NCBI GenBank assembly: GCA_903926465.1
Contig: CAIYJE010000145.1
Span: 62,001 to 126,000 of the forward strand
Reading direction: 5' to 3'
Length of the DNA: 64,000 nucleotides
Source of the DNA: an uncultured Planctomycetales bacterium
GTDB lineage: Bacteria; Planctomycetota; Planctomycetia; Isosphaerales; Isosphaeraceae
The position numbers and the translations under genes are program-made. Shown piece by piece: positions 53,977-62,629 of this stretch (its first letter is position 1; the number at the start of each line of letters is the position of its first letter). The notes beneath the pieces were generated by a model. It was given only the letters and a program-made list of their open reading frames with translations, did no database searches and had not been told where the DNA came from.

Positions 53977-55115
53977 ATCCGCACACGGCTGATGTGGTGG
54001 TGGTTGGTGGTGGAGTGGTCGGTCTTTCGCTCGCGTATCAACTGGCAAGCCAGGGCGTGGATCTGGTGGTGGTTGATCAGGGGCCTTTGGGTCGCGGTTC
54101 ATCATGGGCCGGGGCCGGGATGCTGGCCCCCCCGTGCGCATTGCCGCCCACCGACCCGCTGGAAGTTCTGCGTGATCTGAGCGTTCGGTTGCATGCAGAC
54201 TGGGCGCTGGCCTTGCGAGAGCAAACGGGCATCGACACCGGATATCGGAAGTGTGGCGGCATTGAGGTCGCTTTAACCGAGGCCGAGGCTGCGGAACTAG
54301 AAGAAATGCGTGGGCGGTGGCATGCTGCGGGGATTCGCTTTGAGAGCATGGCGGGAGCCGATCTGGCCAGGCTGGAATCTGGCCTGACTTCTGGGATTCT
54401 GGCAGCCGTTCACTTTCCAGAGAAGGCTCAAATTCGCAATCCCTGGCATGTTCGAGCCCTGGTGTCTGCCGTCAGCGCACGCGGGGTCCGACTCTTGCCT
54501 GGTTGTGCTGTTCGTTCCTTGGTCATGAGTGGAGAACGGCTCGTTGCCGTGGAGACCGAGGCAGGTTTGATTGCTTGTGGCCAGGCAGTGATTTGCGCGG
54601 GGGCCTGGTCGGAGCGGGTTCTGGCCGGAGTTGGGGTCACGGTTTCAACGCCACCGGTGAAGGGGCAAATTGTTTTGCTGGATGCCGGTGGGCTGGCCCC
54701 CGGTCGAATTGTTGAGCATGGCAGCCAGTATCTGGTTCCCAGGCAAGATGGGCGGGTGCTCGTGGGTTCCACGGAAGAGCATGCTGGGTTTGATGTCCGG
54801 ACAACTGCGGTTGCCATTCAAGAATTGCTGGATGAGGCGTTGCGACTTTACCCGGACCTGGAGAAGGCCACGGTGGAAACGGCCTGGGCCGGGCTCAGGC
54901 CAGGGAGTATGGATGCCCTGCCGTACCTTGGGGCGGTTCCGCAGCGCCCTGGGCTCTTTGTGGCGACCGGCCATTTGCGTGCAGGACTCCAGCTTTCGCC
55001 GGGTACGGCGGTGGTGATGGCAGACTTGCTCATGGGCCGGACGCCCCGGATTGACCTGCACCCGTTTCGGATTGAGCGAGAGCCGGAACGACAGGCTCCC
55101 CTGTTTCGTTCTTGA
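53973..55115 (+). CDS. thiO: Glycine oxidase ThiO
   Basis: A 380-residue FAD-dependent amine oxidase of the DAO family. ThiO oxidises glycine to dehydroglycine for thiazole synthesis in thiamine biosynthesis. The FAD-binding GxGxxG lies at residues 12-17 ([11 protein letters not shown]), with [11 protein letters not shown] nearby, a central [26 protein letters not shown] and the C-terminal [16 protein letters not shown] and [14 protein letters not shown] typical of the family. No other thi gene is adjacent, so glycine/sarcosine oxidase with another role is possible. Start overlaps the propeller gene stop (ATGA). Confidence 0.88.
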   Translation: MNPHTADVVVVGGGVVGLSLAYQLASQGVDLVVVDQGPLGRGSSWAGAGMLAPPCALPPTDPLEVLRDLSVRLHADWALALREQTGIDTGYRKCGGIEVALTEAEAAELEEMRGRWHAAGIRFESMAGADLARLESGLTSGILAAVHFPEKAQIRNPWHVRALVSAVSARGVRLLPGCAVRSLVMSGERLVAVETEAGLIACGQAVICAGAWSERVLAGVGVTVSTPPVKGQIVLLDAGGLAPGRIVEHGSQYLVPRQDGRVLVGSTEEHAGFDVRTTAVAIQELLDEALRLYPDLEKATVETAWAGLRPGSMDALPYLGAVPQRPGLFVATGHLRAGLQLSPGTAVVMADLLMGRTPRIDLHPFRIEREPERQAPLFRS

Positions 55116-55233
55116 TCGGGCTGCCGCCGGGGGCTTGCGTTGCCCGCTGCGCCAATCCATTCTGGTTCCCAGTGTCGGTCGGCTTGGGCCGCACGTTCAC
55201 GCCCTCTGGGGATTGCAAAAGGGGAGTTCGCTG

Positions 55234-56586
55234 GTGGCAACTACTTCAAACGGATCAGGAACATCGCGGCGCCAGTTTGGTCGTCAGGTGGCTTCGGGCA
55301 CATTCGCCACATTTGCCGCACCCGCGTTTTTGCGAAGTCGTGGGCTCAACGAGAAGTTGAACATCGCCGTCATTGGCGTGGGTGGCCGTGGTGCCGGCAA
55401 CCTGGACGGCGTCTCGTCCGAGAATATCGTGGCGGTGTGCGATGTTGCCGAGGCGTCCCTGGGTCAGGCGGCCGCTCAGTATCCTCGTGCCCGCAAGCAA
55501 CGCGATTTTCGGCGGATTTTCGATCATCATGCCGAGTTTGACGCCGTGGTCGTGAGTACCACGGAACACACGCATGCCTTTGCCACACTGCCCGCGCTTC
55601 TACTTGGCAAACATGTGTACTGCGAGAAGCCGCTGACGCATAACGTGTATGAAGCGTGGGTGATTCGAGAGGCGGCCGCGAAGGCGAAGGTGGCCACACA
55701 AATGGGCACCCAGATCCACGCCGGCGATAACTACCGGCGCGTGGTTGAACTGGTGCGGTCGGGCGCGGTGGGGCCGATTTCCGACGTGCATGTGTGGGTT
55801 GGCCGAGCCTGGGGCCGGCAGTCTGCCGAGGATGCCCAGAAGTTTGGCGACATTGTGTCTGTGACCGAACGGCCGACCCAGGTGGATCCGGTGCCTGCCG
55901 GGGTTGATTGGGACCTATGGCTTGGCCCCGCACCCGAGCGGCCGTTCAGCAACGTCTATCTGCCGGGACCCAAGTGGTACCGCTGGTGGGACTTTGGCAA
56001 CGGCACGATGAGCGACCTGGGTAGCCACTGGATCGACCTGCCGTTCTGGGCGCTCGACCTGGATTATCCGAAGACGATTGAAGCGTTTGGGCCGCCACCG
56101 CACCCGGAGATTGCACCGGCTTCGATGCGAGCTGTGTATGAGTATGGCCCAAGTACCAGCCGGCCGGGGTTGAAGCTGACCTGGTATCAGGGGGTGGAAA
56201 AACCTGAACCCTGGACCTCGGGGGTGATTCCAAAGTGGGATAGTGGCGTGTTGTTCGTGGGCACGAAGGGGATGATCCTTTCCGACTATGGCAAGCACCT
56301 GTTATTGCCAGAGGCTCAGTTCAAGGACTTCAAGCCCCCTGCCCCAACCATTCCCACCTCGCTGGGCCACCATGCGGAGTGGATTCACGCATGTAAAACT
56401 GGCGACCCCACCACGTGTCACTTTGGCTATTCGGGCAAGCTGACGGAGGCCAATCACCTGGGTAACGTGGCGTACCGCGTGGGCAAAAAGCTGGAATGGG
56501 ATCCTGTGGCGATGAAGGCCATTAACGCACCAGAGGCCGATTCGCTGTTGCGCCGGACGTACCGCAAGGGTTGGAGTTTGGGTTGA
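55234..56586 (+). CDS. Tat-exported Gfo/Idh/MocA oxidoreductase
   Basis: A 450-residue NAD(P)-dependent oxidoreductase. From the GTG at 55234 (GGGGAG seven bases upstream) a twin-arginine signal follows ([17 protein letters not shown]12-R13). The Rossmann motif GVGGRG is at 48-53 and the catalytic-type EKP at 131-133 (YCEKPLTHN). It belongs to the planctomycete exported group, where the cofactor is probably loaded before export; a sugar substrate is likely but not known. The frame continues upstream into thiO but that part lacks sense. A strong hairpin follows at 56652-56685. Confidence 0.9.
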   Translation: MATTSNGSGTSRRQFGRQVASGTFATFAAPAFLRSRGLNEKLNIAVIGVGGRGAGNLDGVSSENIVAVCDVAEASLGQAAAQYPRARKQRDFRRIFDHHAEFDAVVVSTTEHTHAFATLPALLLGKHVYCEKPLTHNVYEAWVIREAAAKAKVATQMGTQIHAGDNYRRVVELVRSGAVGPISDVHVWVGRAWGRQSAEDAQKFGDIVSVTERPTQVDPVPAGVDWDLWLGPAPERPFSNVYLPGPKWYRWWDFGNGTMSDLGSHWIDLPFWALDLDYPKTIEAFGPPPHPEIAPASMRAVYEYGPSTSRPGLKLTWYQGVEKPEPWTSGVIPKWDSGVLFVGTKGMILSDYGKHLLLPEAQFKDFKPPAPTIPTSLGHHAEWIHACKTGDPTTCHFGYSGKLTEANHLGNVAYRVGKKLEWDPVAMKAINAPEADSLLRRTYRKGWSLG

Positions 56587-56651
56587 CGGGGGGTAGTCCG
56601 AATCTCTGGGGCGGACGAACCCGATCTGCCGAGTTCTGAAGTTGAGCTTTT

Positions 56652-56690
56652 GGAGCCAGAGGCCACACCGGTTGCCTCTGGCTCCATTTG
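56652..56690 (+). terminator. Terminator hairpin after the Gfo/Idh/MocA gene
   Basis: A perfect 12-bp stem GGAGCCAGAGGC (56652-56663) pairs with GCCTCTGGCTCC (56674-56685) around a 10-base loop and is followed by ATTTGTTTGG, a short T-rich tail. It lies 66 bases after the stop codon. Confidence 0.7.
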
Positions 56691-56868
56691 TTTGGCTGCG
56701 AGTACAGTTAAATCTTGACCAGGAATGTTTTGCGTCGCGGAATAATGACGGCACCCTGAGCGGATGAGGGTCCAGCGATTCCTGAGTAGAGTTCAAACAG
56801 GCATTCCGACCCACGGGGCCGACACGGTTATCGGGTCTTTCATCAACGTGTACTGGTATTAACAGATA

Positions 56869-57522
56869 TTATTCTGTGGGCTCTTCGGGTTTCACTGCGT
56901 CTGATGGAGTCTTTTGAGAGCTTGGAACGAAGTAGTGAGACTTCTTGCCCCGGTCTTTGAAGTGGGCATGATTTGCAGGACTATAGGCTGTCCAAACATC
57001 AAGATCATAAAAGTTTGTGACGGCATTCAAAAAGAACGGGACTTGCGTTTCATCCACTGGGAAGAAATGGTTGACATCCACACCAACGTTCAAGCTATTG
57101 AGCTGGATTTTCCAGGCTGAGTGAACATGGCCCACCAGATTATATCGGTCAACTCTGGCAAGTGAGGGATAGTGTGTGATGTAACAAGCGATGCCGCCAA
57201 TTTCTGCTTCGACCCCTGCACCTTCGGGAACGATCTTCTCAAAGTAGGGCTCAAATTGTTCATCGGTAAACGGGCGGTCGTGATTGCCGCGAATCAGAAT
57301 CTTCCGGCCATGAAATCTTGCAATCTGCGGTAGGAAATCGGCAGGGTTAGCTTTTTGATAAAGCACGTCACCATTGACATAGACCAGGTCCTCTGGCCCG
57401 ACCTTTTTATTGTGTTTTTCAACCAAAGCTTCTATGTGTTGCTGAACATCGTCGAACGGTCGTGCCATGATTTCAAATCGGTCTTCTCCCAGATGCCAGT
57501 CTGCTGTCAGAAACGTTTTCAT
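56869..57522 (-). CDS. Calcineurin-like metallophosphoesterase
   Basis: A 217-residue metallophosphoesterase. Metal-binding motifs are present: D8 and H10 in TADWHLG, GD at 51-52 in VNGDV, GNHD at 79-82, H117 in THYPSL, and H132/H134 in GHVHS. It resembles the small phosphoesterases found on phages and plasmids; the substrate may be a nucleic-acid end or a nucleotide. The DNA is clearly less GC-rich than its neighbours by eye, which suggests acquisition by transfer. A ribosome site (AGAGGT) precedes the ATG at 57522. It stands alone. Confidence 0.87.
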   Translation of the reverse strand: MKTFLTADWHLGEDRFEIMARPFDDVQQHIEALVEKHNKKVGPEDLVYVNGDVLYQKANPADFLPQIARFHGRKILIRGNHDRPFTDEQFEPYFEKIVPEGAGVEAEIGGIACYITHYPSLARVDRYNLVGHVHSAWKIQLNSLNVGVDVNHFFPVDETQVPFFLNAVTNFYDLDVWTAYSPANHAHFKDRGKKSHYFVPSSQKTPSDAVKPEEPTE

Positions 57523-57894
57523 GGACGATGACCTCTGTTTTATTGGAAAATGAAACCAAGATAAACGTTTGAGTTTGGGGCTTGGCTTTGGCCTGTTTTG
57601 ACGTATGCCCCTGAATGTTAACGCTATCGCAATCCAGAGAGTCTCAGTTTGTCCTGGAAAAACGGTTTTTACGAATCCTTCAGGAAGGTATATGTGTGTT
57701 TGTGGGTTTCAAGGATTCCAGAATGCTGCAGGTGAACAGGGGTTTTTCATCGCCGGTTTGCATCAAGTTTCAAGCAATGAGATTGAGGCAAACCAACCTG
57801 CGAGCGGTCTTGCCGCGGACCATTTTTCCGAGAGGTCGATCTCAAGCGATCTGGGCCAGCTTATTGATGTGAGCTTGGCCTTGGATCAAGCCAT
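57523..57894. other. Gene-free region upstream of the metallophosphoesterase
   Basis: About 370 bases between the end of the DtxR gene and the start of the phosphoesterase gene, both leftward. It must carry the phosphoesterase promoter. A plus-strand frame at 57605-57946 exists but lacks a ribosome site and recognisable protein features. Composition is less GC-rich than in the neighbouring housekeeping genes. Confidence 0.45.
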
Positions 57895-58575
57895 TCAACG
57901 GGCCTCGCCGAGAGGCGTCACCAGTAATTTGCTGGCGGTTTCGTGACCAAGGGCCACGGATTTGGTGCCTACCTGAACGATGATGGCGCCCGACTCAGGC
58001 CGGTTTTCCAGGAGCAGCCCTTCGACCCCCAGGTCCAGGCCGCACTCGGAAAGGTAGCGGAGGAAAGCCGGGCCTTGTTCCACCACGCGGGACAGCCGGA
58101 ATCGCGTGCCGGTTGGGAATTTGGCGAGCGGTTCACCGTGCGTTTCGGAAAGCGAGCCATCGGCCTGGGGAATGGGGTCGCCGTGCGGGTCAACCGAGGG
58201 GTTACCCAGGTACGTGTCAATCCGATCGACCAGTCGGTCTGAGACCGCATGCTCCAGGTGCTCGGCTTCCTCATGCACTTCATCCCAAGACATGGCGAGT
58301 GTCTGGTTCAGGAAGAGTTCGAGGAGTCTGTGACGGCGTAGAACGGCCAGAGCGAGCTTTTCTCCGGCCGTGGTTAGCCTGGCCCCTTCGTACGGGGTGT
58401 AGGTGGCTAGCTCGGCTTCAGACAGGGTTTTGAGCATGCCGGTGACGGTCCCGGGTGAAACCGAGAGGGCCTGGGCCAGTTCCCCGGTTGCCACGCTACG
58501 TTGATCGCCCCGGTTCATCCCAATCGAATAGATTGTTTTGACGTAGTTTTCGACGGTCAAACTCGCCACGAGCAC
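57895..58575 (-). CDS. DtxR/MntR-family metal-dependent repressor with FeoA-like domain
   Basis: A 226-residue metalloregulator. The winged helix is at about 7-70 (ENYVKTIYSIG, ELAQALSVSPGTVTGMLKTL), the dimer and metal domain at about 78-125 and an SH3/FeoA-like domain at the C-terminus. Metal ligands in view are H82, E86, H101, E105, E108 and H109. The position held by the DtxR cysteine is Glu (E105), as in MntR, which favours manganese. The start is GTG at 58575; a second GTG two codons later is equally possible. No metal transporter is adjacent, so the target genes are elsewhere. Confidence 0.87.
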   Translation of the reverse strand: MLVASLTVENYVKTIYSIGMNRGDQRSVATGELAQALSVSPGTVTGMLKTLSEAELATYTPYEGARLTTAGEKLALAVLRRHRLLELFLNQTLAMSWDEVHEEAEHLEHAVSDRLVDRIDTYLGNPSVDPHGDPIPQADGSLSETHGEPLAKFPTGTRFRLSRVVEQGPAFLRYLSECGLDLGVEGLLLENRPESGAIIVQVGTKSVALGHETASKLLVTPLGEAR

Positions 58576-58732
58576 TCATCTCCACGGTTGAATTGGTGGC
58601 CTCGGATCTCTCGCTGGGTTGGAAACCAGAGAAACCTGGGTCGTTCGGGAATTCGGAGTGGTGCCCGAAGTTTGCTGGTGGGCCGCCAGTCAAAGATTCC
58701 GACCCACCTTGCGGTGGGTGCGGAAGTGTCGG

Positions 58733-60244
58733 TCAGGAATCTTCAGAATCGTCGTACTCTTGGTCTTCCTGGTCTTCGTTGTCATCTGGGGTTTGCGAGC
58801 CGGAGTCGGCGTGCGCTGGGTTGATTCGATCTCCAACCTCAAGCCAGACGGCTTTCAGGTAGGAGGTTTCTGGCACATCGAGTCCCACCGGGTGATCGGG
58901 AGATGCTCCGGTGATGGCCAGAATTCGGGCCGTCCGGCCGGCGGTGCGAGCGGCAGCCCGCAAGATGCCAATGAATTCTTCGGGAGAAAGAAGCCCTGAG
59001 CATGAACAGGTCAGCAGAATGCCTCCCGGTTCCACGAGCTGGAAGGCCAGCACGTTCAGGTCAAAATACTTCCGTTTCCCAGGCGACATCTCATCACGAT
59101 TGGGAATGAGCTTGGAGGGGTCAAGTACGACCACGCCAAACGATTTTCCGTTGACTCCCATCTGGCGCATGTAGCCGAAGGCATCGGCATGGACCAGATT
59201 GATCCGGGTCTGGTTCAGGTTGGCGTTGTCCTTGGCCTGAGCGATCGCCTTCTCGTCAAGATCCACGCAGGTCACGTCTTTGGCATTGCCTCGAAGCTTG
59301 GCGTTGAGGCCAAATCCGCCCGTGTACGAGCAGACATCAAGGACCAGCCGGTCTGCGCAAAAATCTGCCAGTCGGAGCCGGTTTTCGCGTTGGTCGCAGA
59401 AAAAACCAGTCTTGTGGGAGCCTTCGAATTTCACGCGGTAGCGGACACCGTGCTCATGGATGCTGCGGGCCGATGGTAGCTCTGGGCTATCAATGGGGTC
59501 GGCACGCAACCCTTCGGCGGCTGCAATTTCAGGATCCATTCGCACGCGGTGGTGGCGGGTGCCGGCCGCGGCGTGAAGGTGCTGAAGAATAGGCCCGATC
59601 CGCTGATACATCCCCTGGCTAAAGCACTCAATGGAGAGTGTATCGGCATAGCGATCCACGATCAGGCCGGTCAGACCATCTCCCTCGGCATGGATCAGCC
59701 GGTAGGCGTCTCCCTGTTTGTCAAGGTTCAACAGTGAGGTGCGGAGTTTGACCGCGTCGAGCAGCCGTCGTTCCCAGAACGCTTCGTCGGGGACGGTTGA
59801 AAGGTCAGAAAGCCGTCTGAGGGCAATCTGGGAGCGTGGGTTCCAGAGTGCATAACCCAGCGGTTGTTCCTGGTCGCGGTCCACCACTCGAACGATATCG
59901 CCCGGTTGGGGGCGATTGGGGCCGAGCGGGCCGGCCACCATCTTTTTGAAAACAAGCGGGTGCAAGAACGCAGACCGCACCGCGACGGTGGGAATGGTCT
60001 CAAGGCTGAGCCCAAGTCCTCGCAGCGGCGCGGGCATGAGAACCCTCACCGGCTCAGGCGGCGGTGGTCGGAATCCCAAGGGGGCCGACGGCCGATCCTG
60101 ACGTGGGCCTGTAGGGCGATCGCCCGGGCCCATTGGCCGATCCTGGCGTGGTCCAACGGGGCGCTCGCCTGGTCCTGTAGGTCGGTCCTGACGCGGCCCG
60201 GCCGGTCGATCTTCGCGTGGCCCAGTGGGTCGATTGACAGACAT
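58733..60244 (-). CDS. rlmI: RlmI-type 23S rRNA methyltransferase with repetitive N-terminus
   Basis: A 503-residue SAM-dependent methyltransferase of the RlmI group (m5C on 23S rRNA in E. coli). A PUA domain at about 88-160 (HPLVFKKMVAG to GYALWNPRSQIALR) precedes the RlmI-like catalytic core with VLDVCSYTGGFGLNAK, VVLDPSKLIPN and LLTCSCSGLLSPEEF. The first 50 residues are a low-complexity tandem repeat of GPRQDRP/GPGERP units, and the tail is very acidic (NEDQEDQEYDDSEDS). Neither extension is usual for RlmI. The start immediately follows the upstream gene's stop. The exact target position is inferred from the family. Confidence 0.82.
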   Translation of the reverse strand: MSVNRPTGPREDRPAGPRQDRPTGPGERPVGPRQDRPMGPGDRPTGPRQDRPSAPLGFRPPPPEPVRVLMPAPLRGLGLSLETIPTVAVRSAFLHPLVFKKMVAGPLGPNRPQPGDIVRVVDRDQEQPLGYALWNPRSQIALRRLSDLSTVPDEAFWERRLLDAVKLRTSLLNLDKQGDAYRLIHAEGDGLTGLIVDRYADTLSIECFSQGMYQRIGPILQHLHAAAGTRHHRVRMDPEIAAAEGLRADPIDSPELPSARSIHEHGVRYRVKFEGSHKTGFFCDQRENRLRLADFCADRLVLDVCSYTGGFGLNAKLRGNAKDVTCVDLDEKAIAQAKDNANLNQTRINLVHADAFGYMRQMGVNGKSFGVVVLDPSKLIPNRDEMSPGKRKYFDLNVLAFQLVEPGGILLTCSCSGLLSPEEFIGILRAAARTAGRTARILAITGASPDHPVGLDVPETSYLKAVWLEVGDRINPAHADSGSQTPDDNEDQEDQEYDDSEDS

Positions 60245-60574
60245 TTACGCCTCTTCGCCATCGAAATCGTCGGAATCAGATTCATCGAGACCGCCGGGAC
60301 CATTGCGAGACAGCCTTCGGAGGCGGACCAGCAAGGCGGTGGCATACCGGCTGACTGCGATCTGTCGGGTCATGACATCTTCGCTGGCGGAAACCAAGGG
60401 GATGGCTCCCAACGCCCGATGAGTGGCGAGCAGGCTTTCCCAGCCCGCCTGCAGGACCGGTTCCGGGCGGAGTGAGCCCTTCCGAACCTGAGTGAGCGCT
60501 TGTCTGGCCTTTTTCATCTCGGCCTGAACGCGTTGTAAATTCCGTAAAATGGTGGCCGAGCTGACTTCTGGCAT
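60245..60574 (-). CDS. Small helical protein of unknown function
   Basis: A 109-residue protein, beginning at the ATG at 60574. A helical region (ATILRNLQRVQAEMKKARQALTQVRKG, and MTRQIAVSRYATALLVRLRRLSR) ends in an acidic tail DESDSDDFDGEEA. The frame runs further upstream but that part is the reverse of clpS. Its stop abuts the RlmI start, so they are co-transcribed; divergent from clpS. No clear ribosome site. Function unknown. Confidence 0.6.
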   Translation of the reverse strand: MPEVSSATILRNLQRVQAEMKKARQALTQVRKGSLRPEPVLQAGWESLLATHRALGAIPLVSASEDVMTRQIAVSRYATALLVRLRRLSRNGPGGLDESDSDDFDGEEA

Positions 60575-60712
60575 CAAATGTTCCGGCAACAAGAAAAATT
60601 TTGATTCCCGCAAGAAAGATCCTACGAGGTATCTTAGAGGACTCTGTGCATTTGTCCTAGCCACCCATCCCGGTTGCTGGCCTTTTTCCCGCGTAGGTGA
60701 GATCGAAGACTG

Positions 60713-61090
60713 ATGAGCGAGTATGATTCGATGGAGACGTCGGACCACGCTCCAAACGTGGCAGTGGCCATTCCGGAGACCGAGACCGATGAGAATACCG
60801 AGAATAAAACGAAGCGACAGCCTCCTTACAACGTGATTATTGTCAACGACGAGGAGCACACCTTCGAATACGTGATTGAGCTTCTGACCAAGGTCTTCCG
60901 TCATTCTGCGCGAATGGCCGAAACCTTGACCTGGAAAATTCATACCTCCGGGCGAAGCATTGTGTTCACAACGCACAAGGAATTAGCGGAACTCAAGCGA
61001 GAGCAAGTGGTTGCCTACGGCCCAGACCACCGACTTCGGGCCTCGAAGAGTTCATTGAATTGCTATATCGAACCCGCCCCTGGTAGTTGA
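60713..61090 (+). CDS. clpS: ATP-dependent Clp protease adaptor ClpS
   Basis: A 125-residue ClpS. It delivers proteins with N-degron residues to ClpAP, the step after aminoacylation by Bpt (2764-3558). A disordered acidic N-terminal extension (about 1-36) precedes the core PYNVIIVNDEEHTFEYVIELLTKVF with N45-D46 and the binding-pocket residues, and a later H77 in WKIHTSGRSIVF; AELKREQV is the typical C-terminal helix. It is divergent from the small helical protein gene and convergent with the epimerase gene. Confidence 0.92.
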   Translation: MSEYDSMETSDHAPNVAVAIPETETDENTENKTKRQPPYNVIIVNDEEHTFEYVIELLTKVFRHSARMAETLTWKIHTSGRSIVFTTHKELAELKREQVVAYGPDHRLRASKSSLNCYIEPAPGS

Positions 61091-61133
61091 AAGTCTGGGG
61101 CTTTCGGTACGTGTGTCCTCAATCCAGGTAGAA

Positions 61134-61180
61134 CTGTGGCCTGAGTTTGAGAGCAGGAATTTCTCAAATTCAGGCCACAG
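61134..61180. repeat. 19-bp inverted repeat covering the end of the epimerase gene
   Basis: CTGTGGCCTGAGTTTGAGA (61134-61152) pairs with 61162-61180 with one G:T wobble position around a 9-base loop. The right arm includes the epimerase stop codon at 61170-61172. No T-run on either side. It lies between convergent clpS and the epimerase, so it may act as a bidirectional terminator or mRNA 3'-end stabiliser. Confidence 0.7.
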
Positions 61181-62066
61181 GCTGAGTGCCTTGATCGGTA
61201 GCCAATCGTTCATCAGCCAGAGCGGCCGGCAACCCCTGCTCGATGGTGGGATACGTGAGCGCGGGGAGAAACAGAGATTTCAGCCGCGCGTTTGAGATCC
61301 GGCGCCGGGCCCCCGCTTCCAACGGATCCGAATCGGGAAGAAATTGAGGTGCCGGAGCGTCTAGCAACTGAGCGGCCAGTTCATAGTACCGACGCCGAGG
61401 ACCTGGCTGGTCGTCGGTCACATTCACAAGCTGAAGGCCCGTCAGATTCGGGGATTTCAAAGCAGCCACCACAGCGGCCGCCGCATCGTCGATATGAACC
61501 AGGTTAAGCCAGGCGTCTGGGTTGGTGGCAATTGGCTCGCCACGGAGCAGCGAATCTCGCCTGATGATCCGTCCGGGGCCATAGAGCCCAGAGAGGCGCA
61601 AAATCACGCAGGCCTGGAATCGGTGGGCCTGTTCGGTAATCACCGATTCCGCTTCCAGGCAAACGCGGCCGGCCTCTGTGGCTGGGTCTGGCGGTGTTTC
61701 TTCGGTCACGTCCTGGGGGTTTGCCAGGCCGTACACGCTGGTTGACGAGGTCGACACAACCCACCTCACGGAAGTGGGTAACGCCTTGAGCAGGTTCCGC
61801 AGGCCTTGAACCGAGACCGCCTGACGCGAGTGGCCAGATCGGCGGTCGTAGGCCACGCAATGGACGACCGCGTCTACCGCTGGTAAGTCTTCCAGCGAAT
61901 GGGGGTCAAGCAGGTCGACGACCAAGGTTTGAACCTGGAGCGTCTGGCTGAGAGTTCGCGCTTTTTCCTGGCTGCGGGTGGTGGCGAAGACCGTATGTCC
62001 TTGGCTGACCAGCGATCTGGCGACAACCGAGCCCAGGTAGCCGCAACCGACGATGAGGACTTGCAT
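61170..62066 (-). CDS. NAD-dependent epimerase/SDR protein, YeeZ-like
   Basis: A 298-residue extended SDR of the YeeZ type. It starts MQVLIVGCGYLGSVVARSL, with the GxGxxG-equivalent GCGYLG (residues 7-12), SSTSVYG at about 106-112 and RLSGLYGPGR. The usual YxxxK catalytic pair is not seen after SVYGL; YeeZ-like proteins lack it too, so a redox activity is doubtful. It is followed by the inverted repeat at 61134. Function of the family is not established. Confidence 0.84.
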   Translation of the reverse strand: MQVLIVGCGYLGSVVARSLVSQGHTVFATTRSQEKARTLSQTLQVQTLVVDLLDPHSLEDLPAVDAVVHCVAYDRRSGHSRQAVSVQGLRNLLKALPTSVRWVVSTSSTSVYGLANPQDVTEETPPDPATEAGRVCLEAESVITEQAHRFQACVILRLSGLYGPGRIIRRDSLLRGEPIATNPDAWLNLVHIDDAAAAVVAALKSPNLTGLQLVNVTDDQPGPRRRYYELAAQLLDAPAPQFLPDSDPLEAGARRRISNARLKSLFLPALTYPTIEQGLPAALADERLATDQGTQPVA

Positions 62067-62152
62067 GGTCTGGGGTCGACCTCGGGAAAATAGTTATTCC
62101 GCTGCTGATTGTGGTCTAGCGTCTGCTTGTACCGACCTGCCGGGCTGAGAGC

Positions 62153-62629
62153 TTACTGGTCTTCCAGCGGCTGGATGGGGGCTTCTTGCTCAGGGCATCC
62201 GGCTTCAATGTAGTGCTGAAGCAGGATCTGAGCGGCCAGCATATCCCGTTTGGAGCGATGGGCGCGGGGGCTCAAACCGGCCTCACGCAGCAATTCGTCG
62301 GCATCTTTGCTGGTGTAGCGCTCGTCATGAAACAGGACATGGCATCCGCAAACCTCGGCCAGTTTCCGTCCCCAGGCGCGGGCTTCGATTGAGAGTTCGC
62401 TCGCTCCGCCGCCTGTGTGAACGGGCAAGCCGACCACAATCCGTTCAATCCGTTCTTCGACGACGAGATCACGGTAGTGGTGCAGGTCGCGCTGGTGATC
62501 ACGTCGTTCGTAAACTTCCAGGGGGCTGGCGAGTGTACGGTCGGGGTCGCTGATCGCCGAGCCAATGCGGCGTCGGCCGTAGTCAATGGCCAGGATTCGG
62601 GAAGGTCCCGAACGACGAGGGACTGCCAT
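62153..62629 (-). CDS. ruvX: RuvX/YqgF pre-16S rRNA nuclease
   Basis: A 158-residue RNase H-fold protein (YqgF), acting in 16S rRNA 5'-end maturation and formerly called putative Holliday junction resolvase. The catalytic acids lie in ILAIDYGRRRIG (D16), HDERYTSKDAD (E in the middle) and RSKRDMLAAQILL (D). GLPVHTGG is the family loop. Its start overlaps the manC stop by one base (TGATG), so the two are co-translated. A short low-complexity tail ends the protein. Length is typical. Confidence 0.92.
   Translation of the reverse strand: MAVPRRSGPSRILAIDYGRRRIGSAISDPDRTLASPLEVYERRDHQRDLHHYRDLVVEERIERIVVGLPVHTGGGASELSIEARAWGRKLAEVCGCHVLFHDERYTSKDADELLREAGLSPRAHRSKRDMLAAQILLQHYIEAGCPEQEAPIQPLEDQ

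Noticed and set aside
57605-57946. Plus-strand frame of 113 codons upstream of the phosphoesterase
   Set aside because: No ribosome site, no recognisable domain, and it overlaps the end of the DtxR gene.
60080-60244. Tandem repeats considered as a CRISPR array
   Set aside because: The repeats are in frame within a coding sequence, with short degenerate units and no spacers; no cas genes exist in the window.
60577-60976. N-terminal extension of the small helical protein through clpS
   Set aside because: That part is antisense to clpS, whose protein is unmistakable; the gene is taken to start at 60574.
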